A stretch of DNA of 64,000 bases from Gammaproteobacteria bacterium (GCA_041395725.1 JAWKZW010000001.1:1178001-1242000); one strand, 5' to 3'; shown: positions 23,838-35,085, counted from the stretch's first letter. Notes: generated from the letters alone by a model not told the origin. Numbers and translations are program-made.

Positions 23838-24659
23838 ATGAACCTTCAAACCATACCTGAATGCAGAATTCGCGTTTTTAACGAACCGCAGGACCCCTTT
23901 ATTGACAGCGAATTCGTCCAGATGCTGGGTAACTACTTGTCGTTGAATCAAAAATACAGCGTGCCGACCATTGGCAAGAGAACATTCTTCTGGTCTACGC
24001 GACATTACCCGGACGTACCGAAACAATATCTAGTGGACTTCAGTATCAATAACCCACAAAAATATTATTATTTTAAGGAAGCCTGTGCATACATAGAAAC
24101 CGTTCGAAACTACAGTAAAGGATTCAAAGTAAATTTGAGGAAAGCAGAAAAAAATGGATGTACTTATGAATTACTGCATTCACCCGATGAAGAAACAATC
24201 CTACGTTGCTATAAAATCTACAATGAAAATATGTCTCGAAAACACACTTACTCATTTGATTTCGATTTTTTTAGGTCAGTAGTAATTATTTCATATGCCT
24301 TTTTACTCCTTGTAAAGATCGACGAAAAGATCGTTTCTTTTGGCTTACAATTGGGAAACTTGGGGTTTATCCAATCTTCCACCGAACAAGGAAGAAAATT
24401 AGGCGCAAACTACTTCTTATATGATCGATGCTTTCACAAGTTTGAGTACCAAGTTTTTTTTGCGGGAATTGCTTCTACCAACAATCATGGCCTGTTACGT
24501 TTTAAAGAACGGGCCGGCCTTACCGGTGTTCCAGCGGCTTCAGTGCCCCCGGACCTTACGCATGCAATCATTGAACCATTCCGGCATAGCCGATTCGCGG
24601 GATTCATACTGCGACTGCTCAATAAGCGCAAGCTTCTCGGGTTAGCTCTGCCTTACTAA
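23838..24659 (+). CDS. FemAB/BioF2-like GNAT-fold acyltransferase
   Basis: 273-residue cytoplasmic protein related to the FemAB-like acetyltransferase (PF13480) group. The visible motif order is SKGFKVNLRKAEKNGCTYELLH, then CYKIYNENMSRKHTYSFDFDFF, LLLVKIDEKIVSFGLQL, STEQGRKLGANYFLYDRCFHKF and LRFKERAGLTG, matching the second GNAT domain of such enzymes. The gene is markedly AT-rich (runs such as AAATATTATTATTTT near 24060), unlike its neighbours, which suggests recent acquisition. It is transcribed divergently from the acyltransferase/exporter pair. The substrate is unknown, probably an amino-acid or lipid amine. Confidence 0.7.
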   Translation: MNLQTIPECRIRVFNEPQDPFIDSEFVQMLGNYLSLNQKYSVPTIGKRTFFWSTRHYPDVPKQYLVDFSINNPQKYYYFKEACAYIETVRNYSKGFKVNLRKAEKNGCTYELLHSPDEETILRCYKIYNENMSRKHTYSFDFDFFRSVVIISYAFLLLVKIDEKIVSFGLQLGNLGFIQSSTEQGRKLGANYFLYDRCFHKFEYQVFFAGIASTNNHGLLRFKERAGLTGVPAASVPPDLTHAIIEPFRHSRFAGFILRLLNKRKLLGLALPY

Positions 24660-24696
24660 GCGACGTCTGATGCCCGCATACTGAAAAGCTATTCGG

Positions 24697-25587
24697 CTAT
24701 TCGGCTCGTCGGGTCGCTAGAACAGTGCCAACAATTATGCCGAACGTGGAATCAACTTGAAAATCAAGGTCAAGCCAAAATCTACCGATACTTCCCGTTG
24801 CGGTAAACGCACCCAAGTCCTCAATCCCCACGTTTGCGATAGTGTAAGTGTAGTCTCCCTTTGGTGTAAGCACGTTGGTTACCGGGCCAAGGAATAAGGG
24901 ATCATTCGTCTCAAAGTCTATCCTTCCGGTAAAATCCGCTAACGGTATTTCCCGAACGATAGGAAACGGATCCTGATCTCCGTCTACAAATCCGTCCAGG
25001 TCAATGGTGTATTCAAGCATGCCCGGTGATACTTCGCGAAACCTGAATCGCGCTGCACCATTGGAATCGAAAGTTATATTCTTCCAGCTCCCTACAAAAT
25101 TTCCAAGATTCGACTTGATACTGTTCTCCAGCATTCGTAGCAAAACAACCTCTGCCTCAACGACTTCAAATGTACCTGAACGAGTCGTTGCAAAGGCTAT
25201 TTGATAGTCGCCGATCAGCAACTCCTCTGGCAAGGTCACACTCAGGTAGGGGATCGGGCCAGTGTCGCCTATATCTTTTAGAACTACATCTTGCGCCAAG
25301 GGCATCCACGTTGACGGATCTGCTATCTGTCCTAGTGTAATCACTGGAGTGGATGCATCTCCGGAAATAAAAAGTACTGTATTCGCGTCAGGGGAAAGCA
25401 CTGCGAAGTAGACGTCTACCGGGATTATCTGACTTCCAGTGTTGTCAAGCCCTATAGAAACATCGAGCGTATCACCCGGGCCAAAATGGATGCCGTTGAT
25501 TACGAGCAAAAGTTCGGCCCTTGCAGCGCCGGCGAATCCCAACAGTGCATAGAACAACAGGTTGATTGTACTTGCTTTCAAGATCAC
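24697..25587 (-). CDS. Secreted protein of unknown function
   Basis: 296-residue exported protein. A signal peptide (STINLLFYALLGFAGAARA) is followed by a beta-sandwich-like region (FGPGDTLDVSIGLDNTGSQIIPVDVYFAVLSPDANT, LSVTLPEELLIGDYQIAFATTRSG) that resembles domains of secreted Proteobacterial proteins. The second half (VGSWKNITFDSNGAARFRFREVSPGMLEYTIDLDGFVDG, YTIANVGIEDLGAFTATGSIGRFWLDLDF) also looks all-beta. I do not know the family. It lies about 90 bp downstream of the DUF1302-type gene on the same strand and may belong to that operon. Confidence 0.75.
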   Translation of the reverse strand: MILKASTINLLFYALLGFAGAARAELLLVINGIHFGPGDTLDVSIGLDNTGSQIIPVDVYFAVLSPDANTVLFISGDASTPVITLGQIADPSTWMPLAQDVVLKDIGDTGPIPYLSVTLPEELLIGDYQIAFATTRSGTFEVVEAEVVLLRMLENSIKSNLGNFVGSWKNITFDSNGAARFRFREVSPGMLEYTIDLDGFVDGDQDPFPIVREIPLADFTGRIDFETNDPLFLGPVTNVLTPKGDYTYTIANVGIEDLGAFTATGSIGRFWLDLDFQVDSTFGIIVGTVLATRRAE

Positions 25588-25674
25588 GAGAATATCTCCT
25601 TAATATTGTTCCATATCGGATTTGGAGCACGCCTTGAAGATGTTATCCCCCATGGGGCGTCGTGCATTTTTTCA

Positions 25675-27069
25675 CTATTTTTGAAAGCTGAAGCGGGCAT
25701 TTAACTGCAGCATGTCATTGTTGCGAAAGGCAGAGTAAATGGATTCACGTTTGGCACTGTAGTCTACCCAAAGCAGGCCGAATTTCCAGTTGTCGGACCA
25801 ATCATAATCAAATGACAACCGGCCCAGATAACCTTGATCGTCAGCCAGTTTGTTCCAGACTGAAACCAATTGCACCCGCTCATTCCACCCGGTCCAATAC
25901 AGACGTGTCCCGAAACTGGTGAGATTGCGCTCGATTCCCAGTGTGCTGACTTCACCCCTGGTGTGAATGTTATCTACTTCGAGGCTCAACAGCGTGTCAG
26001 GAAACCCGCTATACTCAATGCCCACCGCAGTGAGGACTCGACTTCGTTCCTGCCAGCCATCGAAACGGATGAAGTTCTGTGACTCCAACGGCATTACCGG
26101 ACTGTTGCGGTGTAGTCCAAGCTCACCAAACACCAGCCATGAGCCAGCCACGTGGTTTACTGCCATACCAAGTGCCTGCAAGCGCTCCTGGGAAAAATGA
26201 AAGACCGGATTACCCGATTCCGGAATGCTGATCCTGTCAAAACTCAACTGATTGTTATTAAACTCGCCAGCGACGATTTGTATGTCACCATCAGCATAGT
26301 GATTGGATGCGCGGACAAATATCTCTGAATCGTTTTCCGGGTCGCGCCGGTCGATCAGCCAATTGTCTCTTCGAAGGCCAATAAACTGGTCGAATTCGTC
26401 CCTGGCAGGTGCCAGATCGTTGAAACCGGCGTGATACGTAACTACCCCATCAAGTACCCAATCCCGCCAGGAAAAACTCAGTTGCAGCGCGGGGACCTGA
26501 AGTCGCAGATCTTCAAGATCCTGTTGACCGAACGTGTATTGATCTTCCGTATTGATTAGATCGGTAACGCGCAGGTATTCGGCAAAGCCCCAAGCCTGAA
26601 CCTGATGTCCAGCTTTCAGGAATAACCCGTTATCGAACGTTTTTTCCAGATAAAAGTCTCTTACCTCGGTGCGGTTTCGGTGTAGATCCCGCTCGGAGGA
26701 AGAAAATGGCGTATCGTCTTTAATTTCATAAACTGCATCATGGTAAACTTTGCCGCTGAACCGGAAGCTCAAGGATTCCTGCAATCGCCAATCGATCTGA
26801 GTATAGAGACTGGTCTCGACCTGAGAAAACTGGCGCTCTGTACGGCTGAAAGGTGGTGTTGATTGCTCGAAACTGTAGGACAATTCCTGTGTTACCCAGC
26901 CCAGAATCGAAAATGGAGAATCCCCGGTATCAGATTCATTGATGTCCACATTCAATTCAGAGAAAAAATCTGCTTGAGCAACTGCGATTGAAGGAATTGC
27001 CAGCAAAGGGATAAACAGGGCACAAAAAGCCAGAACTCGTTGCAACGGCTGAGCGCTTGAATAGATCAC
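25675..27069 (-). CDS. DUF1302-like outer-membrane protein
   Basis: 464-residue outer-membrane barrel related to the DUF1302 group often encoded with MMPL exporters and LolA-like proteins. After a signal peptide (RVLAFCALFIPLLAIPSIAVAQ) it shows FSILGWVTQELSYSFEQ, EVRDFYLEKTFDNGLFLKAGHQVQAWGFAEYLRVTDLINTED (the family's typical GxQxxxWG segment), and many barrel strands ending MLQLNARFSFQK. It begins 13 bp after the LolA-like gene, so the two are coexpressed. In such clusters it probably forms the outer-membrane end of a lipid or hydrophobic-compound export route; this is inference. Confidence 0.85.
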   Translation of the reverse strand: MIYSSAQPLQRVLAFCALFIPLLAIPSIAVAQADFFSELNVDINESDTGDSPFSILGWVTQELSYSFEQSTPPFSRTERQFSQVETSLYTQIDWRLQESLSFRFSGKVYHDAVYEIKDDTPFSSSERDLHRNRTEVRDFYLEKTFDNGLFLKAGHQVQAWGFAEYLRVTDLINTEDQYTFGQQDLEDLRLQVPALQLSFSWRDWVLDGVVTYHAGFNDLAPARDEFDQFIGLRRDNWLIDRRDPENDSEIFVRASNHYADGDIQIVAGEFNNNQLSFDRISIPESGNPVFHFSQERLQALGMAVNHVAGSWLVFGELGLHRNSPVMPLESQNFIRFDGWQERSRVLTAVGIEYSGFPDTLLSLEVDNIHTRGEVSTLGIERNLTSFGTRLYWTGWNERVQLVSVWNKLADDQGYLGRLSFDYDWSDNWKFGLLWVDYSAKRESIYSAFRNNDMLQLNARFSFQK

Positions 27070-27082
27070 GGACTCATGCCGT

Positions 27083-27976
27083 TCAGTCGAGACTGCGTTG
27101 CATGTATTCAGTAGTGAAGATCTCGTCGCCCAGATCCACGTTGTAGCTTATATTTTCGATCTGAAGAACACTGGCATGCTCCTGACGATTGTTTCGCGTT
27201 GTAATGACCTGCATGCGCTTTATGGTCCAGATACCCTCTACCAGCTCGATTTCCGATGAATTGAAATACTTGACGCGATTGCCCTGCAATTCCCAGGCCT
27301 GGCCACGCTGTTGAATATAATTGTCCTTGCGAATCCAGGTGCGCAGGCGTGAATAACCAGTGCCATTTTCAGCTTTATCCTTGAATTCGGGCCGGGGAAC
27401 AATATCAATGACCCAACAATCCTGTCCATCTACCACTTCGCTTTCTCGGAAGTAGCTGTAGTTATACCAATCGATCTCCACGCCGTTTATGTCGGCGTAG
27501 GTAAAGTCACTGCCAAGAAATGAATCGGAAGTGTCGCTGGTAGCAATACGTTTGACTCTTTGCAGAGACGGCAGGTAGAGCCAGGAATCATCGTCGGCAT
27601 CGGGATCCTGCCAGTCGTAATTCAGATAAGCGGTGCCGCGAATATCGGCAGGTGAGTCGAACCGGGACAGTGTGCGGGTATCCTCTCCGTATTCCTTGTA
27701 ATACATCCGCAAATCCCGATCCCGTTGACGATTGCGTCGATCGATCAGGATCAGATGATAATCGATAACGGCCGTATCACCCTGATACAGGCTATCGTGT
27801 CGTCTGATGATTTCCTCGGCACTCAATTCGGCAGCCCTTAATGGCTGGATCAAACCGGTCAGGTAAAGAAACCACAACACCAGGAAGAGTTTGAGCCGCC
27901 ACAGTGTCGGATTTTTCTGGTTATCAATGGCGCCGAGATATACGTTCATGGCAATAGAAATTATCTGGTCCTTCAA
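27083..27976 (-). CDS. LolA-like outer-membrane lipoprotein-sorting protein
   Basis: 297-residue periplasmic protein of the LolA-like family PF17131, usually encoded beside MMPL exporters. A hydrophobic export segment lies near residues 28-48 (LKLFLVLWFLYLTGLIQPLRA). The mature part follows the family pattern: LSAEEIIRRHDSLYQGDTAVIDYHLILID, RMYYKEYGEDTRTLSRFDSPADIRGTAYLNYDW, WLYLPSLQRVKRI and DSFLGSDFTYADINGVEIDWY. The first ATG (27976) gives a long n-region; ATG 27949 is also possible. It is first in an operon with the DUF1302-like barrel gene. Confidence 0.87.
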   Translation of the reverse strand: MKDQIISIAMNVYLGAIDNQKNPTLWRLKLFLVLWFLYLTGLIQPLRAAELSAEEIIRRHDSLYQGDTAVIDYHLILIDRRNRQRDRDLRMYYKEYGEDTRTLSRFDSPADIRGTAYLNYDWQDPDADDDSWLYLPSLQRVKRIATSDTSDSFLGSDFTYADINGVEIDWYNYSYFRESEVVDGQDCWVIDIVPRPEFKDKAENGTGYSRLRTWIRKDNYIQQRGQAWELQGNRVKYFNSSEIELVEGIWTIKRMQVITTRNNRQEHASVLQIENISYNVDLGDEIFTTEYMQRSLD

Positions 27977-28420
27977 ATGACTAGTGGTTTCGGAAAGTTA
28001 CGCCTGTGCATTAGCGGGCCGGTCGCCATTGATCCAGAGCAGTTGCCACCGGAAACAGCCGGCTAGCGGGTTAGCTCGTTAAAATTGTCATCAAGTCGAA
28101 CGGTCCCTTTCAATTAATGGTAGCAAACGAAGTCGGGTGGAGTACATCGAGTCCTCCTATTACAGCGGCTGAACTGAAAACTACTGCACGCCTAACATCG
28201 CTTATCAGTGGCTCATTTGCCCGTCAGGATGATCCTCTATCCTGCCTGATTATCGGTCAGATCATTATTCTGCTGAATCTCAACAACTAAGGCAACTCTG
28301 GTTAATTCCCTTATTCATTTATATTAGGCGCATTGTTGAGGTGTTCTGTTTGTCTCGACACTCTCGCGATACCACTTTATCCGCGCGGTTGCCTGCGTAG
28401 GGGTTCTTTCAATTCTTGTG
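27977..28420. other. Intergenic region upstream of the LolA-like gene
   Basis: About 440 bp with no supported gene. It should contain the promoter of the LolA-like/DUF1302 operon. I see no RNA, strong hairpin or recognisable operator. Confidence 0.5.
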
Positions 28421-28423
28421 GCT

Positions 28424-29882
28424 GGCTTCAACGACCACCAGGAAGTCATAGAAAGTCGGTGCTCGGCCCAGATCGCTATGGCGTTGGCTGATGAGTTAGT
28501 TGACGTTGCGTCCGTCGGCGCTCATCTTACGCCACCAGATACCGAGACCATTCACTACGCCGGGACGAGCGCGGGCGGAGATTTAAGGCCGGCAGTGGCA
28601 GTTGCCTCGGTCACTGAACACCCGTACCGGCTGGCCATGGGTCAGCCCGCGTGCAGCGGCATCCTGCGCGTGCATCTCCAGCAGCGGTTCCAGCTCGATG
28701 TCTCGCAGGCTGATGACATTAACGAAGGTTGAGTTGAGGAAGTTGCGTGACGGTGGCGAGATCATATCCAGAGGATACTTGGTCGAGCTGCCCGGGGGCT
28801 CGTAGTTGGTCAGGTAATCAGGCAGCCATTCTCAGCCTTCGTCTTCCAGGCGCTGACTGAAGAATTCGCACTTACCTGACGGAGTGGGAAAGCAACCTGC
28901 AGTGAACGGTTCGTCGGGAATTGGCAACTCCGCGTAGCCCTTTGCCAGCAGAGTGTCGAAACTGACCTGATCGCCGAAGGCGGTACGCGCTAGACGCTCG
29001 TCGCTGTCACTGAAGCACGTTTCAGTAAAACCCATTGCAGCGGCCAGTTCCCGGAAGATCTGGGTGTTGGGCTTGCATTCGCCCATTGGCGCGATAGCCG
29101 TGCGGTTCAACAGAGTGTCGGTGTGGCCATAGGCGCGATGGATATCCCAGTGCTCCAGCACCACGGTAAATAGGTCGTCGCGGGTGAAACCATCAACCAA
29201 TTTGCCGGACTGCGGAGCGACTACCGCGGGATTGCTGTTATAGACCATAAGTGCCTGGATCACGGGGCTGAATCCCGGGCTGGCAGGACGCAATAGATCA
29301 TCGCCGATTGTGCGGGGGGTGTAGCCGCTACGTAATTCAGGCATTTCCAGTGCGGCGCTGCGCACCGGGAAGGTTCCGGAACTAGACAATAATAGGCCGC
29401 CGGCACGCTGACGCCAGGCACCAGTCAGTGCAGGCAGGCCACCAGTCGCGTCGCGTTGCCGCTGCCACCGACTCTTTGCATGCCGCAGTTCAAACGAATA
29501 GCCACGGGGTCGCCCTGATTGGCAGTGAAACCGTAGTCCCGTGCCAGAGAGCGAATCTGTGTTGCGTTTGGCCTGCTGTGCATAGCGCGAGAAATGCAGG
29601 TTACTGGCGATGGAATTGCTGCCCCACAGCAGAATGACCTTGGACTCGGCATAGAACTGCACCTGCATTCCCACCTTGGCGCCGAGGGTGTAGACAAGGC
29701 CGGCGGTGGCGCAGATGGTGCGGTCCAGGGGAGGCGCCCAAGCGGTTAAAGAACCGCCCAGCCATGGATTCGCCTTGGGCCAGGCCCATGGTGCCAGCAA
29801 AAGAATAGGGGACTACAGAAATTGGGCCACTGCTGGTGATGATGCTTCGCAACCGTTCGGCGATGTCACTGATTGCATGGTC
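28424..29882 (-). pseudogene. Decayed molybdopterin-dependent oxidoreductase
   Basis: Fragments of one large molybdopterin oxidoreductase can be read in several frames. Near 29880-29720: RSIITSSGPISVVPYSFAGTMGLAQGES. At 29750-28832: DRTICATAG, then YAESKVILLWGSNSIASNLHF, LRPASPGFSPVIQALMVYNSNPAVVAPQSGKL, FTVVLEHW, ELPIPDEPFTAGCFPTPSGKCEFFSQRL. At 28765-28590: ISPPSRNFLNSTFVNV and ELEPLLEMHAQDAAARGL, the dinucleotide-binding domain. Near 28530-28430: IWWRKMSADGRNVN. Frame changes and stops separate them, and the 5' part with the first catalytic domain is missing. The gene is dead. The intact form would be a BisC/formate dehydrogenase-like enzyme. Confidence 0.8.
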
Positions 29883-30071
29883 TGTTGAAATGTAGCGAAT
29901 TTTGACTCAATTGCAACTAAATTTGACCCTTTTAGTCCATCTGAGTCACTTGAAATTACTGATGCCTGGTGGGTCAACTATTCAATACAAAAACAATCAA
30001 AGGTGGGTTTATTTTGAATGCAATTCAACATGAGAGGTGGGATGCCTGGGGCAACGAAGTAGAAAGCGATA

Positions 30072-30368
30072 TCACTCTTTCTCATTAAACACAGGCAAAC
30101 GGATATACCCTATCTCAGGATTGTTGGACTGGTGCTCACGGATAAACTTTACCTCCATCTGGGACAATTCACTTTCAGAGCAGTCCTCAGACTCCCAGAG
30201 TATTTCCTTCCGTATTGAATAATCACGCCTAGTCTCAGGCGGTAAATTCTCAAAATCAGCGTTGATCAAATCCATACTTGGCGAGCCAAAGCACCGATGG
30301 CTTCCGACACTATCCTTGCCAATATAGATTTTCCCCGTGTGGTACGTGATTTTGTATATCTGATTCAT
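30072..30368 (-). CDS. GIY-YIG-like nuclease domain protein
   Basis: 98-residue protein that appears to be a stand-alone GIY-YIG endonuclease domain. Seen elements are IYKITYHTGKIYIGKDSVG (the GIY...YIG strand pair, here IYKI...IYIG), an Arg in HRCFGSP, and a C-terminal Glu/Asn region (MEVKFIREHQSNNPEIGYI) in the order of the family. ATG 30368 has no strong ribosome binding site upstream. It lies between a decayed oxidoreductase gene and tRNA-Pro, a position where mobile DNA often inserts. The target is unknown. Confidence 0.6.
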   Translation of the reverse strand: MNQIYKITYHTGKIYIGKDSVGSHRCFGSPSMDLINADFENLPPETRRDYSIRKEILWESEDCSESELSQMEVKFIREHQSNNPEIGYIRLPVFNEKE

Positions 30369-30449
30369 TTTTCACCAAAATCGGAGAGAGTAAAAAGAGA
30401 TTATCAGGAATTTGATGGGAGGAGGGAATTGCTAAGTGCTTGATTTTAT

Positions 30450-30526
30450 TGGTCGGGGTGGCGAGATTTGAACTCACGGCCCCTGCCTCCCGAAGACAGT
30501 GCTCTACCAGACTGAGCTACACCCCG
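30450..30526 (-). tRNA. tRNA-Pro (anticodon CGG)
   Basis: Complete cloverleaf on the minus strand: acceptor CGGGGTG pairing with CACCCCG, D-arm GCTCAGTCTGGTAGAGC, anticodon stem-loop CTGTC-TTCGGGA-GGCAG giving anticodon CGG, T-arm GTGAG-TTCAAAT-CTCGC, and an encoded CCA end. It reads CCG proline codons. A 77-nt tRNA including CCA. Confidence 0.97.
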
Positions 30527-30632
30527 TAGGCGGCAGATTATAGTCGTCCCCCAATGCTTGTAAAGCGACTTTGTCCCCGGACCGCGCAGACTGTCGCGCC
30601 TTCCCCGAACCTCCGGGTGAGTAGCCCGTGGC

Positions 30633-31262
30633 TCAGGGGACAGGCACCGACAGCGCTTCCGGAACCCCATAGCCACGCTGCACAGCGGGGCGTTCGGCAA
30701 TCCGCAGATACCAGCGCAGCAGGTTGGGGTATTCATGCAGGTTCATCTGCTGCCACTCGAAGCGGGAGATCCAGGGCCAGGTGGCAATGTCCGCTATTGA
30801 ATAATCACCTGCCAGGAAGTCCCGACCGGCCAGCCGGTGGTCGAGGGTCTGATACACCCGCCGCGTCTCGTTGCGGTAGCGCTCCTCCGCATAGGCGGAC
30901 TTACCAGGGTTGAACTTCACGAAATGGTGAGTCTGCCCCAGCATCGGCCCCGCCTGCCCCATCTGAAACATCAGCCACTGCAGTTCCTCCCAATAGCGGG
31001 TGCCGCCCGGGCTCATCAGCTGTCCGGTCTTGTTGGCCAAGTACATGAGAATCGCCCCTGACTCCATCAGGCTGATTCCCTCCTGGTGATCCACAATGGC
31101 GGGAATTTTGTGGTTGGGTGCGATCCTGGCGAAGTCATCCTCGTGCTGCTCCCCGCGGTTGATGTCAACGGGAATCACTTTATAGGGCAACCCGGTTTCC
31201 TCCAGCATGATGGAAACCTTCCGTCCGTTGGGTGTGCTCCAGGTGTACAGATCTATCAGCAT
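30633..31262 (-). CDS. Glutathione S-transferase family protein (YfcG/YghU-like)
   Basis: 209-residue cytosolic GST-like protein. The N-terminal thioredoxin-fold domain has YTWSTPNGRKVSIMLEETGLPYKVIPVDI, where the TPNG motif marks the Nu-class disulfide reductases YfcG/YghU, and IPAIVDHQEGISLMESGAILMYLA with the glutathione-binding ES pair. The C-terminal helical domain shows YSIADIATWPWISRF, the N-capping box typical of GSTs. Such enzymes reduce disulfides using glutathione. It is followed on the opposite strand by a TerB-like gene and has the tRNA about 100 bp downstream. Confidence 0.9.
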   Translation of the reverse strand: MLIDLYTWSTPNGRKVSIMLEETGLPYKVIPVDINRGEQHEDDFARIAPNHKIPAIVDHQEGISLMESGAILMYLANKTGQLMSPGGTRYWEELQWLMFQMGQAGPMLGQTHHFVKFNPGKSAYAEERYRNETRRVYQTLDHRLAGRDFLAGDYSIADIATWPWISRFEWQQMNLHEYPNLLRWYLRIAERPAVQRGYGVPEALSVPVP

Positions 31263-31373
31263 GCTTATTTAACCGGTCGAAAATGGATTCACAGGCAGAC
31301 TAATCACATACTCAATAGCTTGCAACGGCAATTCCGACTTTCAACCGGTGACCGTATCACCAATAATGCCCCT

Positions 31374-31880
31374 ATGAGCCTGAACTTTGATACCGAGACC
31401 ATTCGCAGACTCCGCGACGCCCTGCTCGCAGGAAGTCGCGCGGAATCCACTTCCTCACCCGGTGACGCCGAATCGGCCAGTGATCGATTGCAGGCATCGA
31501 TGGAACGCGCCGCCCCGTTCGTGGAAACCATGTACCTGGTGATGATTGCCGACGGGCAGGTGGAGCGTGCTGAAAAACAGGCCATCATGGGCGCAATTTC
31601 CCTGCTTACCCATGGCCTGCTGCAACAGTCAGCGCTGGACTCCATTCTCGCGGCCAGCGCCGGGGAGGTGGAGCGCCATGGGGTCGAAGCCCGGCTGCAG
31701 ATGATCGGCGCGAAAATCAGTGCAGATCGACAGGATCGGGAGATCGCCTTCACTCTGGCGGCGGCCGTCGCCATGGCCGATGAGCAGCTGGCCCTGCAGG
31801 AAGGTTCGCTGCTGGAGTCTATAGCCGAGTGGTACGGCATTTCCCACAAACGCTGCAACGAAATCTTGCAACAGCTGTGA
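31374..31880 (+). CDS. TerB-family protein
   Basis: 168-residue cytosolic all-helical protein resembling the TerB/TerB-like fold. The pattern EDLxMIADGQVERAEKQAIMGAI is visible as ETMYLVMIADGQVERAEKQAIMGAISLL, and it repeats as FTLAAAVAMADEQLALQEGSLLESIAEWYGIS, the two metal-binding-like acidic halves of the fold. ATG 31374 is chosen although the frame is open to 31086, because the upstream part overlaps the GST gene on the other strand and has no homology. The role is unclear; TerB proteins bind metal and occur in stress loci. Confidence 0.8.
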   Translation: MSLNFDTETIRRLRDALLAGSRAESTSSPGDAESASDRLQASMERAAPFVETMYLVMIADGQVERAEKQAIMGAISLLTHGLLQQSALDSILAASAGEVERHGVEARLQMIGAKISADRQDREIAFTLAAAVAMADEQLALQEGSLLESIAEWYGISHKRCNEILQQL

Positions 31881-31890
31881 CAGGCCGCTG

Positions 31891-32784
31891 TTAACCGTAC
31901 TGCGGCAGATGCCTCTCTTCAGCCTTGATGCCGTCGGCGGAGATGGTGATGGACACGTGATGCCGGTAAACATCGTCGCTGCCGGAATAGATTCTCGGCA
32001 CCCTCGCTGCGTTGACATACACGGTCCCGTCCTGCTCCGCCAGCCAGGGCCGCTCGGTGCCGTGTTTGGTGCGCAGGTGCATATGCCCGCCAATCACCGC
32101 CATCACCCAGCGGCCCGATTGCCGCGCGAATTCTATAGCCGCCGTGAGATCCGGATCCCCCCAGTCGCCACCGTCGTCCTTGAAATCACAGCCCCACATA
32201 TCATGGGGCTGTTCACCCATGCCCAGCGGCCCGTTGTGGGCGACAAAAATGAGGTTTTCCGAGTCGGCGCCCCGCACCAGTTCAATCAAGCGCTCTATGG
32301 AATGATCCAGGGTTTCGACCGCGTAGGTATCGGCCATGTATTCCGGAAACGACAGGCTCGGTCCGCCCATGCTGTGTGGCCTGGCCGCGATCAATGCAAC
32401 ATCGAAGCCGCCAGCATCGATTCCATGGCGGGTATAGCCACACAGCTCGACGGGGGCAAACTGTTCCTCTGTGGCGCTGGTAATGGACAGCAGCCGATTG
32501 AGGCCGTTCTGATGGGCCAGTTCGGCAGCCAGCTCATTGATATCCCAGGTATCGTTGTTACCCGGCATGACCAGTGCCGGCTTTTCCAGCTGACCGATTC
32601 CCCTGGCCACCCGGAGGGTACTGTCCCGGCTCCCGCCCCCCAGATCGCCGGTGAAGAACAGCAGGTCGTAATCCGACTGGGCAAACTGCCGCAGATCCAT
32701 GTGATCCCAGTGGGTATGAAGATCACCGATCACCGCCAGGCGAAAATCACCGTTGCTGGCGTATACGCGTCGGGTAAGCGTCAT
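31891..32784 (-). CDS. Calcineurin-like metallophosphoesterase
   Basis: 297-residue cytosolic metallophosphoesterase with all the family motifs in order: GDLHTHWDH (motif I), GDLGGG (motif II), GNNDTW (motif III), AHNGPLG (motif IV) and GGHMHLR (motif V). These bind a dinuclear metal centre. Similar proteins appear in cyanobacteria and plants (TIGR04168-like) and hydrolyse phosphoester substrates that are not established. It is convergent with the TerB-like gene, with only 10 bp between stops. Confidence 0.9.
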   Translation of the reverse strand: MTLTRRVYASNGDFRLAVIGDLHTHWDHMDLRQFAQSDYDLLFFTGDLGGGSRDSTLRVARGIGQLEKPALVMPGNNDTWDINELAAELAHQNGLNRLLSITSATEEQFAPVELCGYTRHGIDAGGFDVALIAARPHSMGGPSLSFPEYMADTYAVETLDHSIERLIELVRGADSENLIFVAHNGPLGMGEQPHDMWGCDFKDDGGDWGDPDLTAAIEFARQSGRWVMAVIGGHMHLRTKHGTERPWLAEQDGTVYVNAARVPRIYSGSDDVYRHHVSITISADGIKAEERHLPQYG

Positions 32785-32939
32785 CAGGCTCCCTCAAGGT
32801 GCAGGTGGAAATGAGAAGATTTGCAGTGCGGTTCAACATATAGACGGATGCAGCGCTTGTCCAGCACCGGCATACCAGCTGAAACAGGGCTTTAACTTAG
32901 CCCCCAGATGCTAAATAATCGATGCCCGGCGAGTCAAAA

Positions 32940-32960
32940 CAAGGAACCCTCTGAATAATT
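32940..32960. repeat. Copy of the GGAACCYCTGAWTWATT intergenic motif (b)
   Basis: CAAGGAACCCTCTGAATAATT, 85 bp before the PQQ dehydrogenase start. It is one of four related sequences in the window (10345-10364, 32940-32960, 35026-35046, 35666-35687). Confidence 0.5.
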
Positions 32961-33024
32961 ACCTCAACGTCTTGCTGTAATTAATCCGAGGGACCCAATA
33001 ATAATTGTGCGGGAGGACGCCAGC

Positions 33025-34989
<1,965 letters not shown>

Positions 34990-35025
34990 AAAACGGGCGT
35001 AATTGATTTACCAACGCTGGATTAA

Positions 35026-35085
35026 CCGGGGAACCCCTGATTAATTTCTACGGGTATTGTGGCGATTAAACGGCGGTTCCCTGAT
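35026..35085. repeat. Copy of the GGAACCYCTGAWTWATT intergenic motif (c), with an inverted half copy
   Basis: CCGGGGAACCCCTGATTAATT at 35026-35046 is followed by an inverted partial copy (CGGTTCCCTGATC at about 35074-35085). It lies 140 bp upstream of the MAPEG gene. Confidence 0.45.

Noticed and set aside
28418..28732. Plus-strand frame opposite the decayed oxidoreductase
   Set aside because: The minus strand shows clear molybdopterin-binding domain similarity here; the plus frame is its shadow.
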